From NCBI GenBank assembly GCA_002493395.1, contig DKYS01000092.1:1-37952 (forward strand): 37,952 bases of DNA, written 5' to 3'. Of the stretch, positions 23,156 to 32,221 are shown one piece after another (position 1 is the first letter of the stretch; every line of letters starts with the position of its first letter). Under the pieces are notes generated by a model. That model searched no databases. It saw only the letters and a program-made list of their open reading frames with translations, and had not been told where the DNA came from. The position numbers and the translations under genes were made by a program. Origin of the DNA: Turicibacter sp. UBA7094 (GTDB lineage Bacteria > Bacillota_I > Bacilli_A > MOL361 > Turicibacteraceae).

Positions 23156-23309
23156 GATAGTAGGACTCATCGAAATAAAAAAAAGAATAGTTAGAGAGAG
23201 GTCCCTTTTCGAAAGCTGATTCAGATGCATCTTTCCCGAGAGAAACAACGTTTTAGTTTGATGACGAAAGTTATTTTATGAAGGGCATGAATCAGAGTTG
23301 TTGTTATAA

Positions 23310-23340
23310 AAAAAGGGGGGAATGCCCCCTTTTTATTTTT
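23310..23340 (+). terminator. Intrinsic terminator after rpsA
   Basis: Stem AAAAAGGGGG (23310-23319) with CCCCCTTTTT (23325-23334), loop GAATG. Confidence 0.9.
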
Positions 23341-23352
23341 ATTCTTGAAAAT

Positions 23353-23382
23353 TTGACTAATGGAGTCAAAAACTACTATAAT
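23353..23382 (+). promoter_or_regulatory. Sigma-A promoter of der, with a palindrome at the -35
   Basis: TTGACT (23353-23358), 18 bases, perfect TATAAT (23377-23382). TTGACT and AGTCAA (23364-23369) form an inverted repeat around AATGG that could be an operator. Confidence 0.65.
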
Positions 23383-23424
23383 ATTAACGATGTATTTTTT
23401 TGAAAGGTGAAAGAAGGTGGCAGC

Positions 23425-24735
23425 ATGGTATTACCTGTAGTAGCAATTGTCGGACGACCGAATGTCGGAAAGTCGACGATCTTTAATCGGATTGTTGGAT
23501 CACGTGTATCGATTGTAGAGGATGAACCTGGAATTACTCGTGACCGCATTTACAGTAGTGGAGAATGGTTAACACGTAAATTTAATGTGATTGATACGGG
23601 CGGAATTGAAATTGGTGATGAACCGTTTGTTAAACAAATTAAGCATCAGGCAGAAATTGCAATGGATGAGGCAGATGTCATTGTATTTGTAACGAATGCA
23701 CGTGATGGAATTACGCAAGCGGATCAAGAAGTTGCCAATATGTTATATAAGACAAATAAACCTGTTATTTTAGTTGTAAATAAGGTTGATGATATTAATT
23801 ATAAAGATCAGATTTATGAGTTTTATTCATTAGGACTAGGCGATCCTATTGCAACGTCTGCCGTTCATGGGATTGGTTTTGGGGATATGCTTGACCAAAT
23901 CGTATTACAAATGCCGGATAAAAAAGGTAAAGAATATGAAGAGGACGTCATTAAGTTCTCATTAATTGGACGACCAAATGTTGGAAAATCTTCATTAACG
24001 AATGCTATTTTAGGAGAAGAACGAGTTATCGTAAGTGACATTGCCGGAACGACTCGAGATGCGATTGATACGGAATTTACGAAAGACGGTCAAAAGTATG
24101 TGGTGATTGATACAGCTGGAATGCGTAAACGCGGTAAAGTATATGAAACGACAGAAAAATATAGTGTTCTTCGTGCCCTTAGTGCGATTGATCGCAGTGA
24201 TGTATGTTTAATTGTAATCGATGCTTCAAAAGGATTAATTGAACAAGATAAACGTGTGGCCGGATATGCTCACGAGGCTGGAAAAGCGGTTGTTATTGTG
24301 GTAAATAAATGGGATGCCATCGAAAAAACAGATAAAACGATGAAAGAATGGGAAGATTTAATTCGCACAGAGATGGCATTTTTAGATTATGCGCCGATTG
24401 TCTTTTTATCAGCATTAACGAAACGTCGCCTACACACGTTATTTGAACCGTTGAATCTAGCGGCAGAAAATCATAAAAAACGTGTGGTCACTCATGTCTT
24501 AAATGATGTCATCATGGACGCTGTGGCGATGAATCCAACGCCAACGCATAATGGACAACGTTTACGTATTTACTACGCAACACAAGTTTCGATTCAACCG
24601 CCGACATTTGTTGTATTTGTTAATGACCCAGAGTTATTACATTTTTCATACAAGCGTTATTTAGAAAATTGTATGCGCCAAGCGTTTGGATTTGAGGGAA
24701 CACCTATTCATATTATTGCAAGAAATAGGGATTAA
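23425..24735 (+). CDS. der: Ribosome-associated GTPase Der (EngA)
   Basis: A 436-residue essential GTPase with two tandem GTP-binding domains and a KH-like C-terminal domain that helps assemble the 50S subunit. The first P-loop is GRPNVGKST near residue 9. The second is GRPNVGKSS near residue 183, each followed by its DTGG/DTAG and NKVD/NKWD motifs. The KH-like part ends with AFGFEGTPIHIIARNRD. ATG 23425 with GAAGGTGG is used; in-frame GTG 23407 has its purine run too close. It lies 26 bases before gpsA, the same pair as in Bacillus. Confidence 0.96.
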   Translation: MVLPVVAIVGRPNVGKSTIFNRIVGSRVSIVEDEPGITRDRIYSSGEWLTRKFNVIDTGGIEIGDEPFVKQIKHQAEIAMDEADVIVFVTNARDGITQADQEVANMLYKTNKPVILVVNKVDDINYKDQIYEFYSLGLGDPIATSAVHGIGFGDMLDQIVLQMPDKKGKEYEEDVIKFSLIGRPNVGKSSLTNAILGEERVIVSDIAGTTRDAIDTEFTKDGQKYVVIDTAGMRKRGKVYETTEKYSVLRALSAIDRSDVCLIVIDASKGLIEQDKRVAGYAHEAGKAVVIVVNKWDAIEKTDKTMKEWEDLIRTEMAFLDYAPIVFLSALTKRRLHTLFEPLNLAAENHKKRVVTHVLNDVIMDAVAMNPTPTHNGQRLRIYYATQVSIQPPTFVVFVNDPELLHFSYKRYLENCMRQAFGFEGTPIHIIARNRD

Positions 24736-24761
24736 TTGGTATATAATGAGGAGGATTTATA

Positions 24762-25769
24762 ATGGTTAAACATGTAACAGTAGTGGGAGCTGGAAGTTGG
24801 GGAACTGCGTTAGCGCAAGTTTTATGTGATAATAAAAATCACGTCATGTTATACGATTTGAATGAAGAAATTGTTAAAGACATTAATGAAAATCACCGAA
24901 ATTCTCGTTTCTTTGAATCAGTTGAATTGCCTCTAACATTACAGGCAACAACAGATTTAAACGAAGCATTAAAGAATGCAGAGGTTATTTTATTATCTGT
25001 TCCAACGAAGGTCATTCGCGACGTTTTAAAGACGATTAATGCTCAATTAGACCACCGTGTTGTGATTATTAATGCGAGTAAAGGAATCGAACCTGGGACT
25101 CACAAGTGTGTGTCTGAGATCGTCATTGAAGAAATTAATCCGGATTATTTAGATGCCTTTGTTGCATTGACAGGTCCTTCTCATGCGGAGGAAGTGATTG
25201 AGCGATCATTAACAACTGTAACTTGTGCAGCAACCGTATTAGAGCGAGCGAACGATGTTCAAAAAATGTTTACGAATGATTATTTCCGCGTTTATCGAGT
25301 GGATGATTTAATTGGAGTTGAAGTCGGTGGATCAATCAAAAATGTCATCGCATTAGCTGCTGGAATTTTGGCAGGGCTTGGTTACGGTGATAATCCAAAG
25401 GCTGCTTTAATTACGCGTGGACTTGTTGAAATTAAACGGCTTGGAGTAGCTGTTGGGGCAAAAGAAGAAACATTTAGCGGTCTGAGTGGATTGGGTGATC
25501 TAATTGTGACATGTACATCTGTTCATAGTCGCAATTGGCAAGCCGGATATAAGATTGGAAATGGCTCTAATTTACAAGAAGCCCTTGATAGTATGACGAT
25601 GGTCGTTGAAGGCGTTCGAACATGTCAGGCGACGTATGAGATGGCACAGGCTTTAAATATTGAAATGCCGATTGTAGAGACGGTTTATGAAGTTATTTTC
25701 AATAAATTAGATCCACGTCAGGCTATTCATCAATTAATGGGACGTGAAATGAAGCCTGAATTTTATTAA
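24762..25769 (+). CDS. gpsA: Glycerol-3-phosphate dehydrogenase [NAD(P)+]
   Basis: A 335-residue enzyme that reduces dihydroxyacetone phosphate to sn-glycerol-3-phosphate, the backbone of phospholipids. The N-terminal Rossmann motif is GAGSWGTALA. The family signature around VGGSIKNVIALAAGILAGLG and the substrate loop LSGLGDLIVTCTSVHSRN are intact. GAGGAGG lies eight bases before the ATG. It is co-transcribed with der. The region after it carries a hairpin that may stop transcription before spoVIF. Confidence 0.96.
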   Translation: MVKHVTVVGAGSWGTALAQVLCDNKNHVMLYDLNEEIVKDINENHRNSRFFESVELPLTLQATTDLNEALKNAEVILLSVPTKVIRDVLKTINAQLDHRVVIINASKGIEPGTHKCVSEIVIEEINPDYLDAFVALTGPSHAEEVIERSLTTVTCAATVLERANDVQKMFTNDYFRVYRVDDLIGVEVGGSIKNVIALAAGILAGLGYGDNPKAALITRGLVEIKRLGVAVGAKEETFSGLSGLGDLIVTCTSVHSRNWQAGYKIGNGSNLQEALDSMTMVVEGVRTCQATYEMAQALNIEMPIVETVYEVIFNKLDPRQAIHQLMGREMKPEFY

Positions 25770-25808
25770 TCACCCGTTTAAAAATGTGAGGTTAAAATCG
25801 GGTCATTA

Positions 25809-25839
25809 GTCACAAATAACCTCCTGGTGTCATATGTTA
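25809..25839 (+). promoter_or_regulatory. Candidate sigma-K promoter of spoVIF
   Basis: CATATGTTA (25831-25839) matches the sigma-K -10 CATANNNTA exactly. GTCACA (25809-25814) lies 16 bases upstream and supplies the AC of the -35. Bacillus spoVIF is a sigma-K gene. The predicted start is near 25846. Confidence 0.5.
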
Positions 25840-25869
25840 TATTGAACATGAGACATGAGGAGGTTTTAT
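25818..25869 (+). promoter_or_regulatory. Terminator-like hairpin that contains the spoVIF ribosome binding site
   Basis: AACCTCCT (25818-25825) is the exact complement of AGGAGGTT (25858-25865), with partial inner pairing (TGTC/GACA), then TTTATTT. The right arm is the ribosome binding site of spoVIF. Read-through RNA from gpsA would pair it; RNA from the internal promoter would lack the left arm. Confidence 0.55.
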
Positions 25870-25871
25870 TT

Positions 25872-26120
25872 ATGTTTAATAATCTTTTTGGACGTTTCGG
25901 TAATAATGTGAATGTGGATCAAGATGAAATCTTCAATATTGCAGATCAAGCCTCAGGAATGGATTTGCAAAATGAAGAACAAGTTCGTGCATTAATTCAA
26001 AGTGTTGGGGCTATCGTTGGACGTAAGGTAGATAAATCGGTTGAGGATCAGTTAACAAAAATGATTCTTAACGGTGAAGTGCCAACAGATATGGACCAAT
26101 TATTGAAAATGATGATGTAA
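25872..26120 (+). CDS. spoVIF: Stage VI sporulation protein F
   Basis: An 82-residue protein of the SpoVIF family, which in Bacillus is a late mother-cell factor needed for proper coat assembly, acting through GerE. The recognisable part is DEIFNIADQASGMDLQNEEQ, then VRALIQSVGAIVGRKV, then the end KMILNGEVPTDMDQLLKMMM, which fits the family's ILNGNIP segment. ATG 25872 follows GAGGAGG; an in-frame upstream start at 25827 would add residues encoded by the promoter and is rejected. It lies between gpsA and spoIVA, each with separate signals. Confidence 0.8.
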   Translation: MFNNLFGRFGNNVNVDQDEIFNIADQASGMDLQNEEQVRALIQSVGAIVGRKVDKSVEDQLTKMILNGEVPTDMDQLLKMMM

Positions 26121-26153
26121 TCTAAGTGAAATGTTTTTAAAGGAAAGAGACGG

Positions 26154-26190
26154 AAAGGGAGGTTAGCGCTAAGGCTAATCTCCCTTTTAT
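26154..26190 (+). terminator. Intrinsic terminator after spoVIF
   Basis: Stem AAAGGGAGGTTAGC (26154-26167) with GCTAATCTCCCTTT (26174-26187), one wobble pair, then T. Confidence 0.88.
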
Positions 26191-26354
26191 GTTACAACGG
26201 ATGAAAAGTCATAAAAAGTTATCATATCTTTGCGGGATAGGTGCATATAATTCGAAAGAAACGCAACCTAATTCGTTTTCGTGTTAGGTTAGGGTAAATC
26301 CTTTGGATTTATTCAGACGTCGGATCAAAAAATAAAAGTTTTATTAAAATTCTC
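26191..26354 (+). other. Non-coding interval before spoIVA
   Basis: Two hairpins, AACCTAA (26265-26271) with TTAGGTT (26284-26290) and AAATCC/GGATTT near 26296-26310, occur without T tracts. No ORF is visible. Confidence 0.35.
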
Positions 26355-26384
26355 TCATAAAGTAGAGAATAAGCATCATACATT
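26355..26384 (+). promoter_or_regulatory. Candidate sigma-E promoter of spoIVA
   Basis: CATACATT (26377-26384) is a perfect sigma-E -10 (CATACANT). TCATAAA (26355-26361) is 15 bases upstream as -35. spoIVA is sigma-E dependent in Bacillus. The in-frame TTG at 26383 falls inside it, which supports the later ATG. Confidence 0.6.
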
Positions 26385-26421
26385 GTTAGTGACAAATATA
26401 ATTGAAAATGGAGGTTACACT

Positions 26422-27897
26422 ATGGAAACTAATGAACTGATGAGAGACGTTGTTGCCCGCACAAATGGAGAGTTTTATTTGGGTGTCGTAGGAGCGGTTC
26501 GTACAGGAAAATCTACGTTTATCAAAAAATTTATGGAATCACTTGTTATTCCATTAGTTGAAGACGAAAATGTAAAAAAACGTATGGTAGACGAATTGCC
26601 ACAAAGCGCAAATGGTAAAACAATCATGACAACTGAGCCAAAATTTATTCCAGCACAAGCAGTAAATGTAACAGTTGAGGGAGAAGTTTCGGCAAGTATC
26701 CGATTAATTGACTGTGTTGGATACGTTATTCCAAGTGCAGTTGGTTATGAAACTGAGGAAGGTCCACGCATGGTGAATACTCCATGGTATGAAGAACCAA
26801 TTCCATTCGTTGAAGCGGCAGCTATCGGAACACAAAAAGTAATTGAGGACCATTCACACATTGGGATTGTGATGACAACAGACGGTTCAATTGGAAATTT
26901 CGATCGTGAAGACTATTTAGAGGCTGAACAGTTAGTCATTGAACAGTTAAAAGCTATTAATAAACCGTTTATTGTCGTTTTAAATACAACGCATCCAAAA
27001 ACGGATGATGTAGCGGCTTTACGTGGAGAATTACAAGAGGAATACGGGGTTCCAGTTATTCCATTAAGCGTTGAAAACATGACGAAAAAAGATATCTATA
27101 GCGTGTTAACAGAGGCATTATATGAATTCCCAGTTTCAGAATTAGATATCAAATTACCAAGCTGGGTAGACGCATTAAGCGATGATAACTGGTTAAAAGC
27201 ACGTTTCTTAAAATTAATCAATCAAAGTACAAATGAATTTTATAAACTTCGCGATATTAACTATTTAGCAGAAGAGTTAAAAGCTGAAGATGTGATTGAA
27301 GATTGCTACATCAGCGCTTTAGATGCTGGGGTCGGATTAGCGGAGTTAGAAATTAAAGTACCTAACGAGTTATACGATCAAATTTTAACAGAATTAGTTG
27401 GGCCAATTAAAGATAAAGCGGACTTAATGTATTTATTACAAGACTACGCAAACATCAAAAAAGAATATGAACCAATCGCAAGTGCCTTACAAATGGTTAA
27501 ACAAGTAGGATACGGGATTGCGACACCATCTATTGAGGATATGACATTAAGCCAACCAACGGTTGTCAAACAAGGATCTCGTTACGGAGTTCGCTTAAAA
27601 GCGATTGCACCATCTATTCATATGATTCGTGTTGATGTTGAGTCTGTGTTCGAGCCAATCATCGGAACAGAACAACAAAGTAAAGATTTAATTGATTTCA
27701 TCTTAAAAGATGTCGATGAAAATCCATTATCAATTTGGTCAACTGAAATCTTTGGTCGCTGCTTAAGCGAAATTGTACGCGATGGAATTTCAGCTAAATT
27801 ATATTCAATGCCAGAAAATGCGCGTATGAAATTACAAGAAACATTAATTAAAATTGTTAACCAAGGTAATGGCGGATTAATCGCAATTATGTTATAA
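26422..27897 (+). CDS. spoIVA: Stage IV sporulation protein A, coat basement-layer ATPase
   Basis: A 491-residue ATPase that polymerises on the mother-cell face of the forespore and anchors the coat. The N-terminal domain is TRAFAC GTPase-like with Walker A GAVRTGKST (24-32), a DCVGY segment and an NTTHP loop, but the family hydrolyses ATP. Helical middle and C-terminal domains follow, ending GNGGLIAIML, the conserved C-terminal end used for membrane targeting by SpoVM. Full length. GGAGG lies eight bases before ATG 26422. It is monocistronic with its own promoter and terminator, next to the HU gene as in Bacillus. Confidence 0.97.
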   Translation: METNELMRDVVARTNGEFYLGVVGAVRTGKSTFIKKFMESLVIPLVEDENVKKRMVDELPQSANGKTIMTTEPKFIPAQAVNVTVEGEVSASIRLIDCVGYVIPSAVGYETEEGPRMVNTPWYEEPIPFVEAAAIGTQKVIEDHSHIGIVMTTDGSIGNFDREDYLEAEQLVIEQLKAINKPFIVVLNTTHPKTDDVAALRGELQEEYGVPVIPLSVENMTKKDIYSVLTEALYEFPVSELDIKLPSWVDALSDDNWLKARFLKLINQSTNEFYKLRDINYLAEELKAEDVIEDCYISALDAGVGLAELEIKVPNELYDQILTELVGPIKDKADLMYLLQDYANIKKEYEPIASALQMVKQVGYGIATPSIEDMTLSQPTVVKQGSRYGVRLKAIAPSIHMIRVDVESVFEPIIGTEQQSKDLIDFILKDVDENPLSIWSTEIFGRCLSEIVRDGISAKLYSMPENARMKLQETLIKIVNQGNGGLIAIML

Positions 27898-27904
27898 TTC
27901 ACCC

Positions 27905-27944
27905 AAAAAGTTCTCTCATCAGGAAGTTGGTGAGAGAACTTTTT
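27905..27944 (+). terminator. Intrinsic terminator after spoIVA
   Basis: Perfect 14-bp stem AAAAAGTTCTCTCA / TGAGAGAACTTTTT with a 12-base loop. Confidence 0.9.
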
Positions 27945-28036
27945 AATATATTTTCATAAAAAGCTGATTAAGAGTTATAAATTTATGACATAATAGAATA
28001 AAATAGTGTAGATAAAGAAAATAGGCAAATAAATGT

Positions 28037-28065
28037 TTGCACCACCGTATAGGGTATGGTAAACT
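28037..28065 (+). promoter_or_regulatory. Candidate sigma-A promoter of hup
   Basis: TTGCAC (28037-28042), 17 bases, TAAACT (28060-28065) with an upstream TG extension. Confidence 0.5.
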
Positions 28066-28104
28066 TTTAGTTGCAATGAACATCTTAGGAGGTATTTAAA
28101 ATTT

Positions 28105-28377
28105 ATGAATCGTTCTCAATTAGTAGATAAAATCGCTGAAAAAGCGGAGTTAACAAAAAAAGAAGCAGATAAATTTTTAAGTGCGTATATTGAAACGGTA
28201 ACTGAGGCATTACAAGAGGATGATAAAGTTGCTTTAGTCGGATTTGGAACATTTGAAGTTCGCGAACGTGCGGCTCGTCAAGGACGTAACTTACATACTG
28301 GAGAAACAATTGAAATTGAAGCGAGTAAATACCCAGCATTTAAAGCAGGTAAAGCTTTAAAAGATGCTTTAAAATAA
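28105..28377 (+). CDS. hup: DNA-binding protein HU
   Basis: A 90-residue nucleoid protein that bends and compacts DNA as a dimer. The family pattern is intact: MNRSQLVDKIAEKAELTKKEAD for the helical body, VALVGFGTFEVRERAARQGRN for the start of the DNA-binding arm, then PAFKAGKALKDALK at the end. AGGAGGT lies about ten bases before the ATG. It is monocistronic with a promoter and terminator of its own, beside spoIVA as in B. subtilis hbs. Confidence 0.97.
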   Translation: MNRSQLVDKIAEKAELTKKEADKFLSAYIETVTEALQEDDKVALVGFGTFEVRERAARQGRNLHTGETIEIEASKYPAFKAGKALKDALK

Positions 28378-28388
28378 TGGATAAACGA

Positions 28389-28422
28389 TAAAAAAGACAA
28401 CTCATTGCAGTTGTCTTTTTTA
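28389..28422 (+). terminator. Intrinsic terminator after hup
   Basis: Perfect 13-bp stem AAAAAAGACAACT / AGTTGTCTTTTTT with a CATTGC loop. Confidence 0.9.
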
Positions 28423-28660
28423 TACATGAGGGTTCATCGACGGTGCCTTATCTCCCTGGTTTTAACTTTTCTTCGTGAAGTAATCTTTATTAAGGACGTA
28501 AAAACAGATTGCCAAAGGATTTTGTGTGAGGGTATATCGGTTAGAGTAAAGGGAAGGCCGCGTTTTTAAGATGTTGCTACGGAATGTTTAATCGATGAAG
28601 AGAGTGTTTAATAAGCAGTTAAAGGGTCCATATTACAAGAAAGAAAATAGAGGTGAGTTG

Positions 28661-31600
28661 ATGAGTGTTCGGTTTATTATTGGACGGTCTGGCGTCGGGA
28701 AAACACGTTTGATTTTAGATGAAATTAAACAGACGTGTGACGAATTTCCGCAAGGGGATCCGATTTATGTCTTAATTCCTGATCAGATGTCGTTTCATAT
28801 GGAGTATCAATTGTTAAAGCAGAGTCGATATCCGAGTTTGATGCGTGTGCAAGGGTTGAGTTTTAACCGGTTTGCCTATCGTATTTTACAAGAAACGGGA
28901 GGATTAAGTCGTTATCATTTGGATGAGGTAGGTCTTGCTATTTTATTGAAAAAGGTCATGACTGAAAAGAAAGATGAGCTTTCTTTATTTCCGTATTATG
29001 CAAATAAGCCAGGCTTTATTAATAAAATTAGTGAAATGATTTCAGAGTTTAAAAGTTATTGTGTGAGTCCATCCCAATTATTTTCGTGTGCGAATAGGTT
29101 AGAGGAAGGGGTGAATGGTTCCACTCAGTCGCTCAAAAAAATCCAGGATCTTGCCATTTTATATGAAAATTTTGAACAGGTTTCTTTAAATAAATATTTG
29201 ATGAGCGAAGACTATTATGCGCTTTTAAGTGAGCAAATTGCGAATAGTTCGACCGTCGCTCAGAGTGATTTTTATGTTGACGGGTATCATATTTTTAATA
29301 AGCAGGAAGAGTTAATTCTTTTCCAATTGATGAAATATGCTAAATCGGTCACGATTGTTTTGACCCATGATTTACAGTCCAATCGTCCAGTGTTTGATTT
29401 ACCGCGACGGACGTTTCAACGCTTGCAAGAGGGGGCTATCGAACGGGGGCTTTCTTATGAGATTGTCGAATTATCTCGACAAACCCCGCCCCGTTTCTCT
29501 CAGTCATTAGCGCTTAAGCATCTTGAGGAACACTTTTTACAAACACCCGTTTCTCCATCCAATGAAAAAGGCGTCTCTTTTTTTGCAGCGGCTAATCAAC
29601 GAATTGAGGTTGAAGAGGTAGCGAAGAGAATTTATCATCTGGTTCATGAAGAGGGATATACGTATAGTGATATAGCTATTTATACGGGGGATGCGGCTGC
29701 ATATGATGAGTTAATTGCTGCGATTTTCCCTAAGTTTGAGATTCCAGTCTTTTTAGATGATAAAGAATCGATGATTCATCATCCATTAATGATGATGCTT
29801 TATCACTTATTTGAGGTTGTTTTATCGCATTGGCGACATGAGGCGCTTTTTACGGTGATTAAGACAGGGTTATTGATGAATGTAGAAGGGTTTAAGCGAG
29901 GACAATCTTTTTATGAAGCCTATCAAACTTATCAACGTCAAGTCGATGGACTGGAAAATTATTGTTTGACGCGAAACTTAAAAAAATCGGATTGGGTTGA
30001 TGATGCCGATTGGAGTTATGATCGTTATCAAGGGTTAGGGCGAGGTTATGTCAAAACGGATGATGATTTAGAAATCGAGCGACAAATCAATCAACTTAAA
30101 AAAGAAATTCGAACGATCCTTGTGGCATTTGAAAAATCGCTTAAAAAAGCAAAAACGTATAAGGATTATGCCATTGCTGTTTTTACCTTTTTAGAGGAGT
30201 GTCAGATTCCACAAAAATTAGCGCTGTTTGAGGAGAGTGCTGAGGAATTAGGGGATTTGCAATTGTATAAACGACATGCCCAAGTTTGGAACAAGCTTCT
30301 TTCTCTTTTTGAACAGCTCGTTGAAATCGGTCAAGAGGAACCTGTGAGTTTAGAGGATTTCGTGAATATATTTAAAGCGGGGATTGAAGAGATGGTCTAT
30401 GCGACCGTGCCCCCACGATTAGACCAGGTAGCTGTGGGTGAGTTAAGACGTGCCCGTTATCAACTGGTGAGTGATTTGAAGGAGCCGATGCAATATGGAA
30501 TTAAACATGCCTTTGTACTTGGCGTTAATGAGGGAAAAATTCCTAAAACATTGACTGAAAGTAGTCTGTTAAGTGAGACCGAGCGAGAGGCCCTAAAATC
30601 GTTTGGGATTGAACTTTCACCAAGCCTCGTTCAAGCACAGGCAGATGAGCAATTTATTTTGTATACCGTTTTCACTTCTCCGAAACTTTCATTGACCTTG
30701 TCGTATGCTAGTAGTAATGATGAAGGAAAAGAATTTTTACCGTCGTATGTGTATGGCCATCTTAAAGCGATGTTTAAAGCATCTGTTGAACAACAAATCG
30801 GGCGTGAATGGGAAGAGGATGTTTATGCTCATTTAACGACGCCTTCGCAAACTGTGGCCCACTTGATTGCAGTATTGAAGCAAGATGGGAATCAAAGGGC
30901 TTATTATGAACCGTTATTGGATTATTATAAGGAAAAAGAGCCATTGACTTATCAAGTAATCATGAATATTTTAAATTACCAAAATGAAGTCGTTCCGTTA
31001 GACGAAGCGCTGACGAAACAGCTATATAGCGAGGAAATTGTAGCAAGTGTTTCCCGACTCGAATTATTCAATCAATGTGAGTTTGCTCACTACCTGCGAT
31101 ATGGACTACGTTTAAAGGAGCGTCCAACCTACCGGCTCGATTTACCTCATATCGGTGAGCTTTATCATGAAGCGTTAAAACGAATTTCAGAGATGATTAA
31201 GCGAGAAAATCGGTCATTTTCTGATTTAAGCGTTAAAGAATGTCAAACATTGTCACAATTAGTGGCCGATGAGTTAAGTGAACAACTCTTATATAAAATT
31301 TTACGTCAAAGTAAACGAATGATGAAATTGACAGAACGCTTAACCCAAGTGGTGTACAAGACATTGCTCGGCTTAAAATATCAAGGGCAACACAGTTTAT
31401 TTAAACCGTTATTCTTTGAATTACCGTTTGATGCGCATGAGACATCGGGGATCCATCTTAAATCCCGTGAGTTACCCCATGGATTTAAACTTTCCTTAAA
31501 AGGAATTATCGACCGAGTGGATTTGGCAAAAAATGAAGCGGGGGACCGCGCTTATTTACGAATTATTGATTATAAATCAAGTGAAAAAACATTAGAGTTA

Positions 31601-32221
31601 GATAAAGTGTATTATGGATTGAGTTTACAATTATTAACCTATTTAGATATTGTCGTATCAAATGCGTTGCAATTGATTGATTTACCTGCTGAGGTGGGGG
31701 GGCTCCTTTATTTTCATGTACATCGTCCATTTATTAGCCATGATGTTGACGATTTGTTGCGACAAGTTGATCATGAACAAAAGGTCGAACAGTTACAATA
31801 TGAAAAATATAAAATGAGTGGTTATTTACCTGAGGATTACGAAGTGGTTCATTTGAGTGACCAACGATTAGGGGAACAAGTTAAAAGTGATATTGTCCCT
31901 GTTACATTGAAAAAAGATGGGAACTTTGCTTCACGTGGCAATGCAGTTTTAGCAAACGATTCTTTACAGCTGTTACGTCAGTATACAAATCAAATGATTG
32001 AAGATTCAGCTATTAAGATTACGAAAGGGAATCTTCAAATTAATCCAACCAAACACGGATCTCAAACTGCCTGTGATTATTGTCAATATCGGGGCATTTG
32101 TCAATTTGACTTAGACTTTTCAGGTAATGATTGGCGCGTGTTACCTAAAATGAAAGCCGAGGTGGCGTTAGAGGCAATCAAATGTCGATTAGAGGAAGGA
32201 GTAGATAAAGATGATGAGTAA
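28661..32221 (+). CDS. addB: ATP-dependent helicase/nuclease subunit B
   Basis: A 1186-residue subunit of the AddAB helicase-nuclease that resects double-strand breaks for RecA. The N-terminal Walker A is GRSGVGKT (8-15); helicase activity resides in AddA, while AddB recognises Chi and carries a nuclease. The C-terminal nuclease has RIIDYKSS. Four cysteines bind a [4Fe-4S] cluster: Cys806 (FNQCEF) and Cys1138, Cys1141, Cys1147 (ACDYCQYRGIC), the family pattern. ATG 28661 with GAGGTGA is used; upstream ATG 28595 would add residues not seen in the family. It overlaps addA by 11 bases. Confidence 0.96.
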   Translation: MSVRFIIGRSGVGKTRLILDEIKQTCDEFPQGDPIYVLIPDQMSFHMEYQLLKQSRYPSLMRVQGLSFNRFAYRILQETGGLSRYHLDEVGLAILLKKVMTEKKDELSLFPYYANKPGFINKISEMISEFKSYCVSPSQLFSCANRLEEGVNGSTQSLKKIQDLAILYENFEQVSLNKYLMSEDYYALLSEQIANSSTVAQSDFYVDGYHIFNKQEELILFQLMKYAKSVTIVLTHDLQSNRPVFDLPRRTFQRLQEGAIERGLSYEIVELSRQTPPRFSQSLALKHLEEHFLQTPVSPSNEKGVSFFAAANQRIEVEEVAKRIYHLVHEEGYTYSDIAIYTGDAAAYDELIAAIFPKFEIPVFLDDKESMIHHPLMMMLYHLFEVVLSHWRHEALFTVIKTGLLMNVEGFKRGQSFYEAYQTYQRQVDGLENYCLTRNLKKSDWVDDADWSYDRYQGLGRGYVKTDDDLEIERQINQLKKEIRTILVAFEKSLKKAKTYKDYAIAVFTFLEECQIPQKLALFEESAEELGDLQLYKRHAQVWNKLLSLFEQLVEIGQEEPVSLEDFVNIFKAGIEEMVYATVPPRLDQVAVGELRRARYQLVSDLKEPMQYGIKHAFVLGVNEGKIPKTLTESSLLSETEREALKSFGIELSPSLVQAQADEQFILYTVFTSPKLSLTLSYASSNDEGKEFLPSYVYGHLKAMFKASVEQQIGREWEEDVYAHLTTPSQTVAHLIAVLKQDGNQRAYYEPLLDYYKEKEPLTYQVIMNILNYQNEVVPLDEALTKQLYSEEIVASVSRLELFNQCEFAHYLRYGLRLKERPTYRLDLPHIGELYHEALKRISEMIKRENRSFSDLSVKECQTLSQLVADELSEQLLYKILRQSKRMMKLTERLTQVVYKTLLGLKYQGQHSLFKPLFFELPFDAHETSGIHLKSRELPHGFKLSLKGIIDRVDLAKNEAGDRAYLRIIDYKSSEKTLELDKVYYGLSLQLLTYLDIVVSNALQLIDLPAEVGGLLYFHVHRPFISHDVDDLLRQVDHEQKVEQLQYEKYKMSGYLPEDYEVVHLSDQRLGEQVKSDIVPVTLKKDGNFASRGNAVLANDSLQLLRQYTNQMIEDSAIKITKGNLQINPTKHGSQTACDYCQYRGICQFDLDFSGNDWRVLPKMKAEVALEAIKCRLEEGVDKDDE

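Noticed and set aside
23156..23309. Short ORF starting at about 23226 after rpsA
   Set aside because: Only about 18 codons, without a ribosome binding site, in a region that looks like a 3' trailer.
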